Of a stretch of 55,301 nt of DNA, positions 16,167 to 25,899 are shown piece by piece. Origin of the DNA: Clostridiales bacterium. Lineage in GTDB: Bacteria > Bacillota > Clostridia > Christensenellales > Borkfalkiaceae. Position numbers and translations under genes: made by a program. The notes beneath the pieces are model-generated. The model was given only the letters and a program-made list of their open reading frames with translations, did not search any database and was not told where the DNA came from. Position 1 is the stretch's first letter. The number at the start of each line of letters is the position of its first letter. Location: NCBI GenBank assembly GCA_015055835.1, contig SVHJ01000004.1, positions 1 to 55,301 of the forward strand, in the 5' to 3' direction.

Positions 16167-17429
16167 CTAATCCTTATATAAATTAAACAGCATTTCATTA
16201 TTGTTTTCATCTTTTATTGAAAGACACTTTAATATTTCATCAATATGATTATCAATTTCTTCTCTGTCTTTTCCTACTAAATGAAGATATGCAAACACTT
16301 GTTGTGCAGATCCCCATTTATCTATTTTATCACCCATAAAATGTACTGGAACAATTTTATTAACATATTTTTTGTCTTTGATTTCGTCTAAATTAATTAT
16401 TTGTGATATTCTACCAGCGTTAACATGAATTGGTAGAATACAATAACTTTCACCTCTACTTTTTTCTTTAAATGAATTTTTTGTAAAAGAATATTTTCCA
16501 GTTAAAGCATATTCAATTTGCAACTCTAATTGGCTAATATCATAAAAATACTCTACTGGTAGATAGGTCAAAGAACCACCAAATCTGAAACCCATTTCGT
16601 TAAAAGTAAATTCCCCTTTTTCACAAAATGCTTCTATCCAAATAACACCATTTTTTAAACCAAATTCTTTGAACATCTTTTGAACTTTTTTATCAAGTGT
16701 ATCTAAATATTCTTTTTTATATAAAGATTGATAAAATTGAACAGCCATTACAGGTGCCCCATCTTTAAAAACTTTTTTAGATGTTTTATCTGAAATTCCA
16801 CTGAAAAAAATTTGCCCATCAACCAACGTATAATTGATAATAACACTTTTTTCATAATTCATATATTTTTCAATAAGAACTTTTTTTGTAGCTGAAAAAC
16901 TTATTGCTTCATTATAAGCAATCTTAAGCTGGTCAATATTTTTACAAATAGAAAAGCCTCTACTACCAGACCCATCTACAGGTTTTACAACAACAGGAAA
17001 TTCGATATCTTTAATTGCCGGATCGGAAAAATTCGACAACGTATATTCTTTTGTAACGGGTATATCATATCTTCTACATAAATCCTTAAAACAATGTTTG
17101 TTATTCAAAAAATCCCATTGTTTTATAGAACAAAAACATGGTAAATCCATTTCTTGACAAAGTTCTATCATTTTTTTTATGTTAAATTCGTGAACACCAG
17201 CATATATACCATCTACTTTATTTTTAATTAATTCTTGCTTTAACAATGCTAATTCAGCTGTACTAATTTGCCACGCTTCATCTGCAATTTGTTTTGCTGG
17301 AGATTCTTGAATAGGCAAATAATCAGTTACTATCGTGTATACCCCTTTACTTTTTGCATATTCTACTATTTCGCAAGAACCTATAGGTTTTCCACCCAAA
17401 ATCAACAGTTTTTTACCTTTTAATTGCAT
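16167..17429 (-). CDS. ATP-grasp ligase (copy A)
   Basis: 420 aa from the ATG at 17429, chosen because the longer frame would overlap the upstream gene by 32 nt. Layout: an N-terminal Rossmann-like LLILGGKPIGSCEIVEYAKSKG, ATP-grasp core PVVVKPVDGSGSRGFSI with the P-loop-like SGSRG, and C-terminal metal-site residues in FNEMGFRFGG. Carboxylate-amine ligases of this type join amino acids or carboxylates through an acyl-phosphate. It sits 7 nt past a related ligase and abuts an ornithine-cyclodeaminase-like gene. Confidence 0.88.
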   Translation of the reverse strand: MQLKGKKLLILGGKPIGSCEIVEYAKSKGVYTIVTDYLPIQESPAKQIADEAWQISTAELALLKQELIKNKVDGIYAGVHEFNIKKMIELCQEMDLPCFCSIKQWDFLNNKHCFKDLCRRYDIPVTKEYTLSNFSDPAIKDIEFPVVVKPVDGSGSRGFSICKNIDQLKIAYNEAISFSATKKVLIEKYMNYEKSVIINYTLVDGQIFFSGISDKTSKKVFKDGAPVMAVQFYQSLYKKEYLDTLDKKVQKMFKEFGLKNGVIWIEAFCEKGEFTFNEMGFRFGGSLTYLPVEYFYDISQLELQIEYALTGKYSFTKNSFKEKSRGESYCILPIHVNAGRISQIINLDEIKDKKYVNKIVPVHFMGDKIDKWGSAQQVFAYLHLVGKDREEIDNHIDEILKCLSIKDENNNEMLFNLYKD

Positions 17430-17436
17430 TTTAGTC

Positions 17437-18645
17437 CTATTCAACCTCCACGATAACGTTTTCCCCAATTTCTTTCATATAATTATCCATAGCTTCCATT
17501 GTTTTAAATTTTAAAACAAGTGTTCCAATAGTTTCATTTGCGCCTGTAAATTCTTTTACTACATCACCTTTTTTTATCCATAAATCTTTTTCAATAATTT
17601 CCATATTTTTATCTTCTTTAATTATTAGCTTTTTGAAAAATCCAGTTCTTTGAGCGTGAAGGATTACCTCTGCCCAATAACCATTATAATTTGTTAGTTC
17701 AAATTCTTTCAAGTCTTCCCCTATCGTGGCTTTAACAGTCGCTTTTATTAGATCAATTCCTGTAGAATATTTTAACATTTCAGACAAACGATTCCCACCA
17801 CCCCTTGGAGAAACTTCCATTATATATGGCACTCCGTTTATATCTTCTCTTGTTTCAATGTTATATATAGATGTTTTCATTTCTAACAAATCTAATAATC
17901 TTTGAAGTTCAACCTTTAATATAGCTTCATTCTCTTTTTCAAAGGTTGACGGCCAAGTATATGCAGCTGGTGTATATGGATTTTTAGAATTCTCATCAAA
18001 ATGTTGTGCAGAAAAAGTTACAAATTTTAATTTCCCATTTATTGAAAAACAGTCCGAATCAGACGAACAACCTTTTTTTTCTATAAATTCTTCAACAATA
18101 AACTCTTGTCTATTAGAAAATTTCAACGCATTGTCTATAGCGTCTTTTAATTGAGTTATATTATCAACACGCATAACACCTTTGCTACCAGCCGAATCAG
18201 TAGGTTTTACAATAACAGGAAATCTAAAACAGTTAATCTCTTTCATTGCTGATTCATATGAACTATATCCTCTCGCTTCTGGAACATTAAATCCATTATT
18301 TTTTAAAAATTCCCTGAATTTTGCCTTGTTTTGTAAAATCGATACTGATTTATAAGACCCACATGATGGTAATCCCAACTTTTCTGCTACATATGCAGCA
18401 GTAACCACACCAGGATCACAAGCAAACGACATTATGCCTGAAACACCCTCTTCTTTAGCAAGGTTTAAAACTGCTTCTTTATCAATTATACTAACATTTA
18501 CATATTTATCAGAAAACTTATGTGCAATATTATTTGGTAAATAATCACAAGTAATAACATATAATCCTAATTCCTTAGCTGTTTTTATAACTGGAATTAA
18601 ATATCTTGACCCACCTAATAATAATATTTTTTTCATTTTTATCAT
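17437..18645 (-). CDS. ATP-grasp ligase (copy B)
   Basis: 402 aa. N-terminal ILLLGGSRYLIPVIKTAKELGLYV, grasp core FPVIVKPTDSAGSKGV, a GCSSDSDCFS segment and C-terminal IMEVSPRGGGNRLSEML with the metal-binding Glu and Arg. Related in layout to copies A and C but clearly diverged. It lies 7 nt upstream of copy A. Likely an amino acid/carboxylate ligase; its substrate is unknown. Confidence 0.88.
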   Translation of the reverse strand: MIKMKKILLLGGSRYLIPVIKTAKELGLYVITCDYLPNNIAHKFSDKYVNVSIIDKEAVLNLAKEEGVSGIMSFACDPGVVTAAYVAEKLGLPSCGSYKSVSILQNKAKFREFLKNNGFNVPEARGYSSYESAMKEINCFRFPVIVKPTDSAGSKGVMRVDNITQLKDAIDNALKFSNRQEFIVEEFIEKKGCSSDSDCFSINGKLKFVTFSAQHFDENSKNPYTPAAYTWPSTFEKENEAILKVELQRLLDLLEMKTSIYNIETREDINGVPYIMEVSPRGGGNRLSEMLKYSTGIDLIKATVKATIGEDLKEFELTNYNGYWAEVILHAQRTGFFKKLIIKEDKNMEIIEKDLWIKKGDVVKEFTGANETIGTLVLKFKTMEAMDNYMKEIGENVIVEVE

Positions 18646-18651
18646 CCTTTT

Positions 18652-19662
18652 TTACTTTTCAACAGTCTTTTTAACTTTTCTTTTTATACCACTTGTAATT
18701 TTTGAAAAGCCACCAAAAAATACAAGTCTAAAAATTCTTTCTATATTTCTAAAAAATCTTTGAGTCTTACTTTTAACCCCTAGTTTTTTTTCTCTTTCCT
18801 TTTCAAAAAAATAATCTGCCATAACAAATTTTGGATGGTTTAGAGGGAAATCTAACTCATACGTTTTCATATGATATTGAGATTGAAGAGCTTTTGGCAT
18901 TTGTTTCATTTTACTTGCCGTATGCGTAGAACCGTCGCCTACACCAATATTACTCATTAAGTTATATTTAGGCACTATTATTAGTTGATTTTGACAATAT
19001 TCTGCATGGCGAGTAAAGAACTCTCCACCAGGCTTATGGTAAGCAAACGTGCCCTTTTTAGCAAAAGAATTGAATTGTTTTTTCAAATACCAAGGTAAAA
19101 TTTTTTGTAAATTTTTCATTACAAACGGATCTTTTGCATAATCCAAATTAACGTCATTATTTTCAATAGTACGCTTCCAAATAGCTACCCCTGAAGAAGT
19201 AGGAACTTTTGCAAAAAAGTAGTCTGCTGAAGTTTTTTCCCAAACGCCTTCTAAATTAACTCCTGTAATTCTATTCACACGATAATCATCTTTATATTTT
19301 TCAAGCATTTCTGCACAAAACCTAAAAAATGATACTGATGGTATTTGATCGTCTTCAAGATAAACACATCTGTCAACGTGTTCCCAAATAAATTTATTTG
19401 TGACATCAAGAAGTGCATATAGACCTAAGTTCTTTTCCTGATACAACCTATATACGGTACAATTCCAGTCAACGTCTTCTGTAATTTTTCTACTTTTTTC
19501 AACCAATTCTTTATCAGAAGGAACAGTTTCTCTAGGTCCATCAGACCTTATAAAAAGAATACTAGGTCGCGCTTGTTTTATAACTTCCCATTGTTTTTTT
19601 AACATATCTGGGCGTATAAACGCCTGTATCGCAACAGGTACGTCTACTAAATAATCTTTCAC
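18652..19662 (-). CDS. Glycosyltransferase, GT-A fold (GT2-like)
   Basis: 336 aa. The N-terminus PVAIQAFIRPDMLKKQWEVI and the metal-binding YLEDDQIPS at ~120 (an EDD in place of DxD) fit inverting GT-A enzymes such as those found in O-antigen clusters. The C-terminal ~40 residues are Lys/Arg-rich and amphipathic, likely membrane-associating. It overlaps the flippase gene by 4 nt. Donor and acceptor sugars are unknown. Confidence 0.75.
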   Translation of the reverse strand: MKDYLVDVPVAIQAFIRPDMLKKQWEVIKQARPSILFIRSDGPRETVPSDKELVEKSRKITEDVDWNCTVYRLYQEKNLGLYALLDVTNKFIWEHVDRCVYLEDDQIPSVSFFRFCAEMLEKYKDDYRVNRITGVNLEGVWEKTSADYFFAKVPTSSGVAIWKRTIENNDVNLDYAKDPFVMKNLQKILPWYLKKQFNSFAKKGTFAYHKPGGEFFTRHAEYCQNQLIIVPKYNLMSNIGVGDGSTHTASKMKQMPKALQSQYHMKTYELDFPLNHPKFVMADYFFEKEREKKLGVKSKTQRFFRNIERIFRLVFFGGFSKITSGIKRKVKKTVEK

Positions 19663-21128
19663 TTATCACTTTCCTCCGTTTTTTTGTTTTTAAAAAAGTC
19701 TTTAATTAAACGCACTTTCTTTTTATCTATAATAAACGCAAATATTGCGTAAACAATAAAACCTATTAGAACTTGTAGCCCTAATAATAAATATTTGTTT
19801 AATCCCGTTACAAGTTTTGTAAATAATATTACTGCTACCACCATTATTGTTGAAGTAACAATCGTTGGTAAAATATCAATTACTTGCTCCCTAATGCCAT
19901 AAGAAAAATATTTTTTGTTTAATATAAAATATAGCAAACAAGCAACTACTTCAGTAAAAATAAGTCCTATAAGCATCCAAACAAGCCCAAACCATATAGT
20001 AGAAAAAATTAAAACAATTCCTAATAGTTTAGAAAAAATTGCAATTCTAAATGAAACGTTACTCTTACCTATACCATTTAATGCTTGCGCGCTAGTAGTT
20101 TTTATTGGTTGCAACAAATAAAACAAACAAAATAGTTGCATATAAATAGTAGCATCAAGCCATTTATCCGTTAAAAGACAGGAAATCAAGTTTTTTGTAA
20201 CAGCAAACATACCCATTATTAATGGAAATAATATAAAAGTTATTAAAGAAATAGTTTGCCTCATAAGTTCTTTAATGCGTGGTAAATTATCTTGCTCTTT
20301 TGAATAGGCAGAAAACATAACTTTTTGAAGAGAGTAATCGGTATTAGTTGCTATAAGAGAAGGAAAGGTTTGTCCCTTTTCATAAAATGCAAGTGTTTCT
20401 GGTGAATATCTTTTTCCAACGACTAATGCGCTTAATTTATTGTAAAAGGTATTAAATAGTCTAACCCATAAAATATTAGATCCATATTTAATCATTCCCC
20501 ACGATTCTTTTTTACCAAAACAAACTTTAGGTAACCATTTTACTATAAACGCAAGTATTAAAACTGTAATTACCTTAAAAGATATCTGTTGTAATATAAG
20601 CGCCCACGTGCCAAATCCATTTAATGCCAAAATTATACCCACAGCACCCGAAGTAATAGTTGCTATTGAATTTACAACTAGCATATTTTTAAACATCATC
20701 TTTCTATGAACTAATGCCGTTTGTACAGAAGATATCGCACCTATCGGTAAAATTAATGAATATCCCCTTAACATTCGTATTAATTCATTCGCATTATAAT
20801 TTTTATAAAAATTTGCAATTAACGGTGCTGTAAAAAATAATATTGCACACATTAAAATGGAAATAATTATATTTACTGTAAAAATAAAATTTATATCGTT
20901 ATTATCAATTTCTTTTTTGTGTATTAAAGCAGAACAAAAACCCGTTTCAACAAAAACTGTTGCTATTGAAACAAAAACAACAATTAAAGATAGTATGCCG
21001 TAATCTTCTGGCAATAGTATCCTTGCTAAGACTATTGAAATTATAAGTTGTATACCCTCAACTAAAATTCTTTCTAAAAAATTCCATAAAAGAGAAGAAT
21101 ATATAGTCTTACTACTTACCTTCGCCAT
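19659..21128 (-). CDS. Wzx/TuaB-type polysaccharide flippase
   Basis: 489 aa, about 14 hydrophobic segments. The N-terminus (SLLWNFLERILVEGIQLIIS and VLARILLPEDYGILSLI) matches the polysaccharide-export MATE/MOP superfamily proteins related to TuaB and WzxC. It would move lipid-linked repeat units across the membrane. It overlaps the polymerase gene upstream by 17 nt and the glycosyltransferase downstream by 4 nt. Confidence 0.9.
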   Translation of the reverse strand: MAKVSSKTIYSSLLWNFLERILVEGIQLIISIVLARILLPEDYGILSLIVVFVSIATVFVETGFCSALIHKKEIDNNDINFIFTVNIIISILMCAILFFTAPLIANFYKNYNANELIRMLRGYSLILPIGAISSVQTALVHRKMMFKNMLVVNSIATITSGAVGIILALNGFGTWALILQQISFKVITVLILAFIVKWLPKVCFGKKESWGMIKYGSNILWVRLFNTFYNKLSALVVGKRYSPETLAFYEKGQTFPSLIATNTDYSLQKVMFSAYSKEQDNLPRIKELMRQTISLITFILFPLIMGMFAVTKNLISCLLTDKWLDATIYMQLFCLFYLLQPIKTTSAQALNGIGKSNVSFRIAIFSKLLGIVLIFSTIWFGLVWMLIGLIFTEVVACLLYFILNKKYFSYGIREQVIDILPTIVTSTIMVVAVILFTKLVTGLNKYLLLGLQVLIGFIVYAIFAFIIDKKKVRLIKDFFKNKKTEESDK

Positions 21129-22320
21129 CTTTATTCTCCTCTATTACTTTTTTTGAGTTGTTTACTCCATCTTTAACGTAAACAAAAGATAAGTATATAG
21201 GCAATAGTTTACTTATCAATGGACAACCAAACGTAGATAATATTAAAATAGCAAAAATTAACGCTTTACTTCTTTTGTTGCCTTTTTTATAAGCTTTAAA
21301 AAACACAAAAACTAATAAACAAAATCCAATAATGCCTATTGTAAACAAGTTTTCAGCAATTGATGAATAGTTAACGAATTCATAAGGCACGTCTAATCCG
21401 TAAATATTTTTAGTAACGTAATTACCATATCCCACACCAAAAACTAATTGTAGAATATTTAATAACGATAACGTTTTATAACCAGAAAATCTTGCAGCCA
21501 TAGCGCTATATTCACCAGTATCGTTTACTCTATCTAAAGCAAAACTTAAAATACCAGAAGTATATAAAACACACGCTACAATTACTATCAAGATAATCGT
21601 TGCTAAAGTTTTAACGTTCAATTCTCTTTTGATAATTTTTTCAATAATCCAAATTACCCACATAGCTGCACAGCAAACAATACCTTGTCCTGAAGTACTT
21701 ATAACGATACCTATTGATACGAATATGGCATCAAAAAATCTAGTGTCCTTTTTTTTGTAATTTTTACCAAATAAAGAACATACAATGAAAGGAATCATAG
21801 AATATGCAAATTCTGCAGGTTCTGAATAAAAAGATCTTAAACGACCAACTTCTACGCCTCCTTGCTCAACTATTGTTTTACCAATTTTGTTTGGTAACGT
21901 TATGTTAAACAAATAATAAAATAATGCTTGAAGCAATATATATGCAACTGCAAAAAAAGCAATTATTCTATATATTTGCATTGCCCTATCATACTTAAAT
22001 TGACGATTTACCCCAATCAATATAGAAACTATAAAATAAAGAATATATTTGCCTAATCTAAAAACAATTTCAAAAATAGTAGCATACAATTTACCAACCA
22101 ACAAATTACATAAAGTTACAAGTAACGTGTAAGTTAATAACAATAAAATAGGACCATCTACAGTAATATTTAATCGTTTCGTCACAAACAATAAAAACAC
22201 AACGAATAACAATAAAATTACGTCAAAATCAATAGGTCCTATTGCATATTGCGCAAACATTGGCAACAGCAATATAATAAAAATATAAATATCTGATATA
22301 ACGCTCTTTCTTTTTAACAT
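21112..22320 (-). CDS. Wzy-like polysaccharide polymerase
   Basis: 402 aa with about 10-11 membrane segments and a larger extracytoplasmic loop (SYSEPAEFAYSMIPF, then SGQGIVC). The region LRSFYSEPAEFAYS and the C-terminal GVGYGNYVTKNIYG resemble O-antigen polymerase/ligase-fold proteins. Sequence conservation in this family is poor, so the call rests on topology plus position between the flippase and glycosyltransferases. Confidence 0.75.
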   Translation of the reverse strand: MLKRKSVISDIYIFIILLLPMFAQYAIGPIDFDVILLLFVVFLLFVTKRLNITVDGPILLLLTYTLLVTLCNLLVGKLYATIFEIVFRLGKYILYFIVSILIGVNRQFKYDRAMQIYRIIAFFAVAYILLQALFYYLFNITLPNKIGKTIVEQGGVEVGRLRSFYSEPAEFAYSMIPFIVCSLFGKNYKKKDTRFFDAIFVSIGIVISTSGQGIVCCAAMWVIWIIEKIIKRELNVKTLATIILIVIVACVLYTSGILSFALDRVNDTGEYSAMAARFSGYKTLSLLNILQLVFGVGYGNYVTKNIYGLDVPYEFVNYSSIAENLFTIGIIGFCLLVFVFFKAYKKGNKRSKALIFAILILSTFGCPLISKLLPIYLSFVYVKDGVNNSKKVIEENKDGEGK

Positions 22321-22328
22321 TTTTATAA

Positions 22329-23519
22329 CTACTTTTTATAAATCTCTAAATAACCTTGCAAGTATTTTTCTATAGAAAAATCTCTTTCAATATACTGCTT
22401 TTGATTACCTTTTTTTAACATATTTTTACTTAATATCGTTATTATCTCTTCTGGCATAGCAGAAAGATCAACAACTTCTCCGGCATCATTGCTTACTATT
22501 AATTCTGGACAAGCCGTTGAATTCATAACAACAGCCGGGGTATTACATGCCATGGCTTCAGCTGTAACAAGCCCAAAAGTTTCTTCTACTGAAGGATTAA
22601 AAAATACGTCTGCAGATGAATAAAACTCAATCAACTCTTTTTGGTTCCAAATACGTTCAAAGCCAGTTGCATTTTTAGGAAGTATTTTTATTTGTTCTTT
22701 ATTAACCCCAACAATAATAAAATGCCAATTTTCTGGTGCAATAGATGCAACCGATAAAAAAGTGTTGAACCCCTTTCTCTCATCAAAGCCATCTGAAACC
22801 AGTAAAATCATCTTTTTATCTTGTATTTTTAGTTTTTCTTTTACATTTTCTTCAACAGGAGCAAATTTATTACAATCAATTCCGTTATATACTCTAACTA
22901 CTTCATACTGATTTAAAAATGAATTATTTACCTCTTCTTTTAACCAGTCTGAAACGGTAACGATAGTCATATTTTTTACGTTAGAAAAAATCTCTTTCTT
23001 TTGTAAATAATTTTTCTTTGAATTATCTTTAAATATAGATGATGGATAGCTTTTCTTTCCATCACAATTAAAACAACCACTTTTCCATTTATCACATTTT
23101 ATAAAAGAAAAATGTGTACAATGTCCAGTAAACGCCCAACAGTCGTGAAGTGTCCAAACAACCTTTCCATTAAACTCATCTTTAATAAAATCAAACAATA
23201 TTTTTATATTTAGATAATAACCATGTAAGTTGTGAAGATGTATAACGTCTGGATTATATTTTTTTATAAATTTAATCAACCTTTTTGTAGCAAATTTAGA
23301 ATAAAATCCAGCCCTATCTGTAAATCTTGATAAAAGCGCATGCCAATAATACGTAATTTTATTACCTATAAAATAAACATTTTCGCCTTTTACCTTTTTA
23401 CCTCTTCCATACGCGACGGCAAAATCATCGCCTTCAGAAACAAGTTTTTCACCAAGTTCTGCGACTATTCTTCCTGTACTACCTCTCCCATACACGGTAT
23501 TTATAAATAGAACTTTCAT
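22329..23519 (-). CDS. Glycosyltransferase family 4 (capsule type)
   Basis: 396 aa GT-B enzyme. N-terminal INTVYGRGSTGRIVAELG, acceptor-domain HLHNLHGYYLN, a cysteine-rich insert (CTHFSFIKCDKWKSGCFNC) also seen in colanic-acid-type transferases, and C-terminal ADVFFNPSVEETFGLVTAEA containing the E(x7)E retaining motif. Its stop-start junction with the next gene is 9 nt. Confidence 0.88.
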   Translation of the reverse strand: MKVLFINTVYGRGSTGRIVAELGEKLVSEGDDFAVAYGRGKKVKGENVYFIGNKITYYWHALLSRFTDRAGFYSKFATKRLIKFIKKYNPDVIHLHNLHGYYLNIKILFDFIKDEFNGKVVWTLHDCWAFTGHCTHFSFIKCDKWKSGCFNCDGKKSYPSSIFKDNSKKNYLQKKEIFSNVKNMTIVTVSDWLKEEVNNSFLNQYEVVRVYNGIDCNKFAPVEENVKEKLKIQDKKMILLVSDGFDERKGFNTFLSVASIAPENWHFIIVGVNKEQIKILPKNATGFERIWNQKELIEFYSSADVFFNPSVEETFGLVTAEAMACNTPAVVMNSTACPELIVSNDAGEVVDLSAMPEEIITILSKNMLKKGNQKQYIERDFSIEKYLQGYLEIYKK

Positions 23520-24694
23520 TAAAACTCCACGCTTTTTAGGTATTTCAATATATTATCTTTTCTAGTAAAATCTTCTTCAAACCACTTTTCAGAATTACAA
23601 ATTAAATTCTCTTTGTTTGAATATTCTAAAATTTTATTTGCAAGTTCTTCAGCAGACGTTGAACTTAAACTTTCAACCCCATCAAACTTTTTAACCTTTT
23701 CACTAAAGGTTCCACTTTCGCCAAAACAAAAGAAAACAGGTCTTCCACAAGATAATACCACCCCTGTTTTGCTAGGAAGCGCCGTTTTTATTCCACCATC
23801 TACTAATGGTATAACGTTTATATTTGCAATTGAATATATTGACTCAGCCAAAGAGCTTGGTTGCATAGGCATCAACATAACGTTTTCAAGATGCTTTTCT
23901 TTGACCATTAATTCAATTTTTTCTTTATTTACACCATCACCAATTATTAAAAACTGTATTTTTTTACTATCCTTTAATATCTCTGCACTATCAACAACTA
24001 GTTCAACGTTTTGCATTCTTCCAATATTGCCTGCATAAACTACGTAAAACTTTTCTTTTGATAAATTGTTTTGAAGCGCAAACACATTTTCTTCAAAAGA
24101 AATTTTTATAGGAGAATCTCCATATCCCCAATTATAAATAACTTGTACTTTATTTTCATCAACACCTTTACTTACTATAAAATCTTTCATTGTATCGGAA
24201 ATACAAATAATTCTATCAGATTTCTTGTAAACTTTTTTTTGAAAACTTTCAAAAAACTTATATATAAATCCATTTTCTTCGATTAGCCCACTAGAAACAG
24301 CGTTATCAGGCCAAACGTCTTGAAGCATAGAAACAACCTTTAATTTCTTTTTCTTTGCTACTTTTACACTCCAATATGAAGAATATCCTACGTCTTCAAA
24401 TAAGACATCTGCGTTTTTAATCTTTTTTATCTTTCTAGCCATGCGAATATTAGTTAAAACATCATTTATGTATCTAAAAATAATATTTGACTTTTCAACT
24501 TTCTTTCTTTTAATAGGAATATAGCTAATGTTTCCTGCCTCAACTAATTTAACGTAATTATCAATGTCTTCACAAGCAACAATTCTTATTACTTCATGTC
24601 CACTATCTATAAAACTTTGTAAAATATCCTTAAACAAATGGTTAAAAGGACTTTTTTCATCATATAAAGTTGGTGTTAAAATTACTATTTTCAT
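23519..24694 (-). CDS. Glycosyltransferase family 4 (WbuB/WcaI-like)
   Basis: 391 aa GT-B. N-terminal ILTPTLYDEKSPFNHLFKD, mid-domain VSMLQDVWPDNAVSSGL and VVYAGNIGRMQNVELVVDSA, typical of GT4 enzymes that transfer deoxyamino sugars in O-antigen clusters. The E(x7)E motif is degenerate in this family, consistent with PSKTGVVLSCGRPV. Overlaps its neighbours by one base on each side. Confidence 0.85.
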   Translation of the reverse strand: MKIVILTPTLYDEKSPFNHLFKDILQSFIDSGHEVIRIVACEDIDNYVKLVEAGNISYIPIKRKKVEKSNIIFRYINDVLTNIRMARKIKKIKNADVLFEDVGYSSYWSVKVAKKKKLKVVSMLQDVWPDNAVSSGLIEENGFIYKFFESFQKKVYKKSDRIICISDTMKDFIVSKGVDENKVQVIYNWGYGDSPIKISFEENVFALQNNLSKEKFYVVYAGNIGRMQNVELVVDSAEILKDSKKIQFLIIGDGVNKEKIELMVKEKHLENVMLMPMQPSSLAESIYSIANINVIPLVDGGIKTALPSKTGVVLSCGRPVFFCFGESGTFSEKVKKFDGVESLSSTSAEELANKILEYSNKENLICNSEKWFEEDFTRKDNILKYLKSVEF

Positions 24695-25890
24695 TATTCT
24701 ATAACAACTTCTATTTCTTTTATTGCTTTATCGCAAATATCTATTGCAATATCTTTATTCTCACCATCAGCGATTACAAAACCAATTCTTGCCGTACTGC
24801 TATTTATATCAGTTATTGTTTCGCCAACGGATTTTACTACACTAATTTCTTTAATTCCGTCAATTAATTTTGCTTTGTCAATATTTTTAATTTCTTTAAG
24901 CGTACCTTTTTTAGAATTAAAATATCTTATTGCCGAACCTCTACTAAACTTAATTTCAAGGTCAGGTTTTTCCCCTAAGGCAATTAAAATACAGTTTCTA
25001 ACCATATTTACGCCTGTAGATAAAGGGACTAGATGTGTAGTAATACAATCTCCCCCAAGCCTTGCTCCAAGCTCAACTATTTTAGGGCCATCTTTAGTAA
25101 CCATTATTTCAGTATGCGAAGGTCCATCTTTAATACCTATTGCATTTACTGCTAAAATAGCCACTTCTTTTATTTTTTCTATGACTTCTAGTGAATGTCT
25201 ACTTGGTTGTGAATGTCCCATTTCAACAAAATAAGGCGCACCAGTCGTCAATTTATCAGTAATTTGAATAACTTCACATTTACCATTAACGCTTAAGGTT
25301 TCAACACTAACTTCACTTCCAGTCATAAATTCCTCAACAAGAACTATACCGTTACGCGAAAATTGCTTGCTATATTCATAAGCATGGTTAATTATATTTT
25401 CATCTAGCAAATCTTCGATTAAAAAAATCCCTCTACTTCCTGAACTATCGGCTGGTTTTACTATAAAACTTTCCTTAAATAGTTTTACAACATTCTTATA
25501 TTCTTCAAAAGATGCTACTTTATAAAATTTAGGGATTGGAACGCATTTATCTTTCAAGCATTCTCTCATTATCGACTTATCAGTTGCATTTATTGCTGTT
25601 TGAACATCAATCCCAACAAGACCTAACTCTTTTGCAACAGTGGCAACTGTTCTCATTGGCATATCACTTGCTAAAGTCATAATACCATCTATTTTTTCTT
25701 CTCTGGCAATTTTAAGAACACCTTCAATATCAATAGTACTTATAACTATTTTTTTATCAGCCATATCAAAACCTATTGCATCAGGATTCATATCAACGGC
25801 AATAACCGTTAATCCCATTTTTTTAGCTTCTAATATAGCGGGCACTTGTAAAATACTAGCACCTAATATCATTATCTTCTTTTTATTCAT
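24694..25890 (-). CDS. ATP-grasp ligase (copy C)
   Basis: 398 aa. N-terminal IMILGASILQVPAILEAKKMGL, core FIVKPADSSGSRGIFLI, TGSEVSVETLSVNG and metal-binding ELGARLGGDCITTHLVP. Closest in layout to carboxylate-amine ligases that couple amino acids. It overlaps the GT4 gene by one base and lies 9 nt after a PLP-enzyme gene, so the pair may make and attach one building block (inference). Confidence 0.9.
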   Translation of the reverse strand: MNKKKIMILGASILQVPAILEAKKMGLTVIAVDMNPDAIGFDMADKKIVISTIDIEGVLKIAREEKIDGIMTLASDMPMRTVATVAKELGLVGIDVQTAINATDKSIMRECLKDKCVPIPKFYKVASFEEYKNVVKLFKESFIVKPADSSGSRGIFLIEDLLDENIINHAYEYSKQFSRNGIVLVEEFMTGSEVSVETLSVNGKCEVIQITDKLTTGAPYFVEMGHSQPSRHSLEVIEKIKEVAILAVNAIGIKDGPSHTEIMVTKDGPKIVELGARLGGDCITTHLVPLSTGVNMVRNCILIALGEKPDLEIKFSRGSAIRYFNSKKGTLKEIKNIDKAKLIDGIKEISVVKSVGETITDINSSTARIGFVIADGENKDIAIDICDKAIKEIEVVIE

Positions 25891-25899
25891 ATTTTTTAA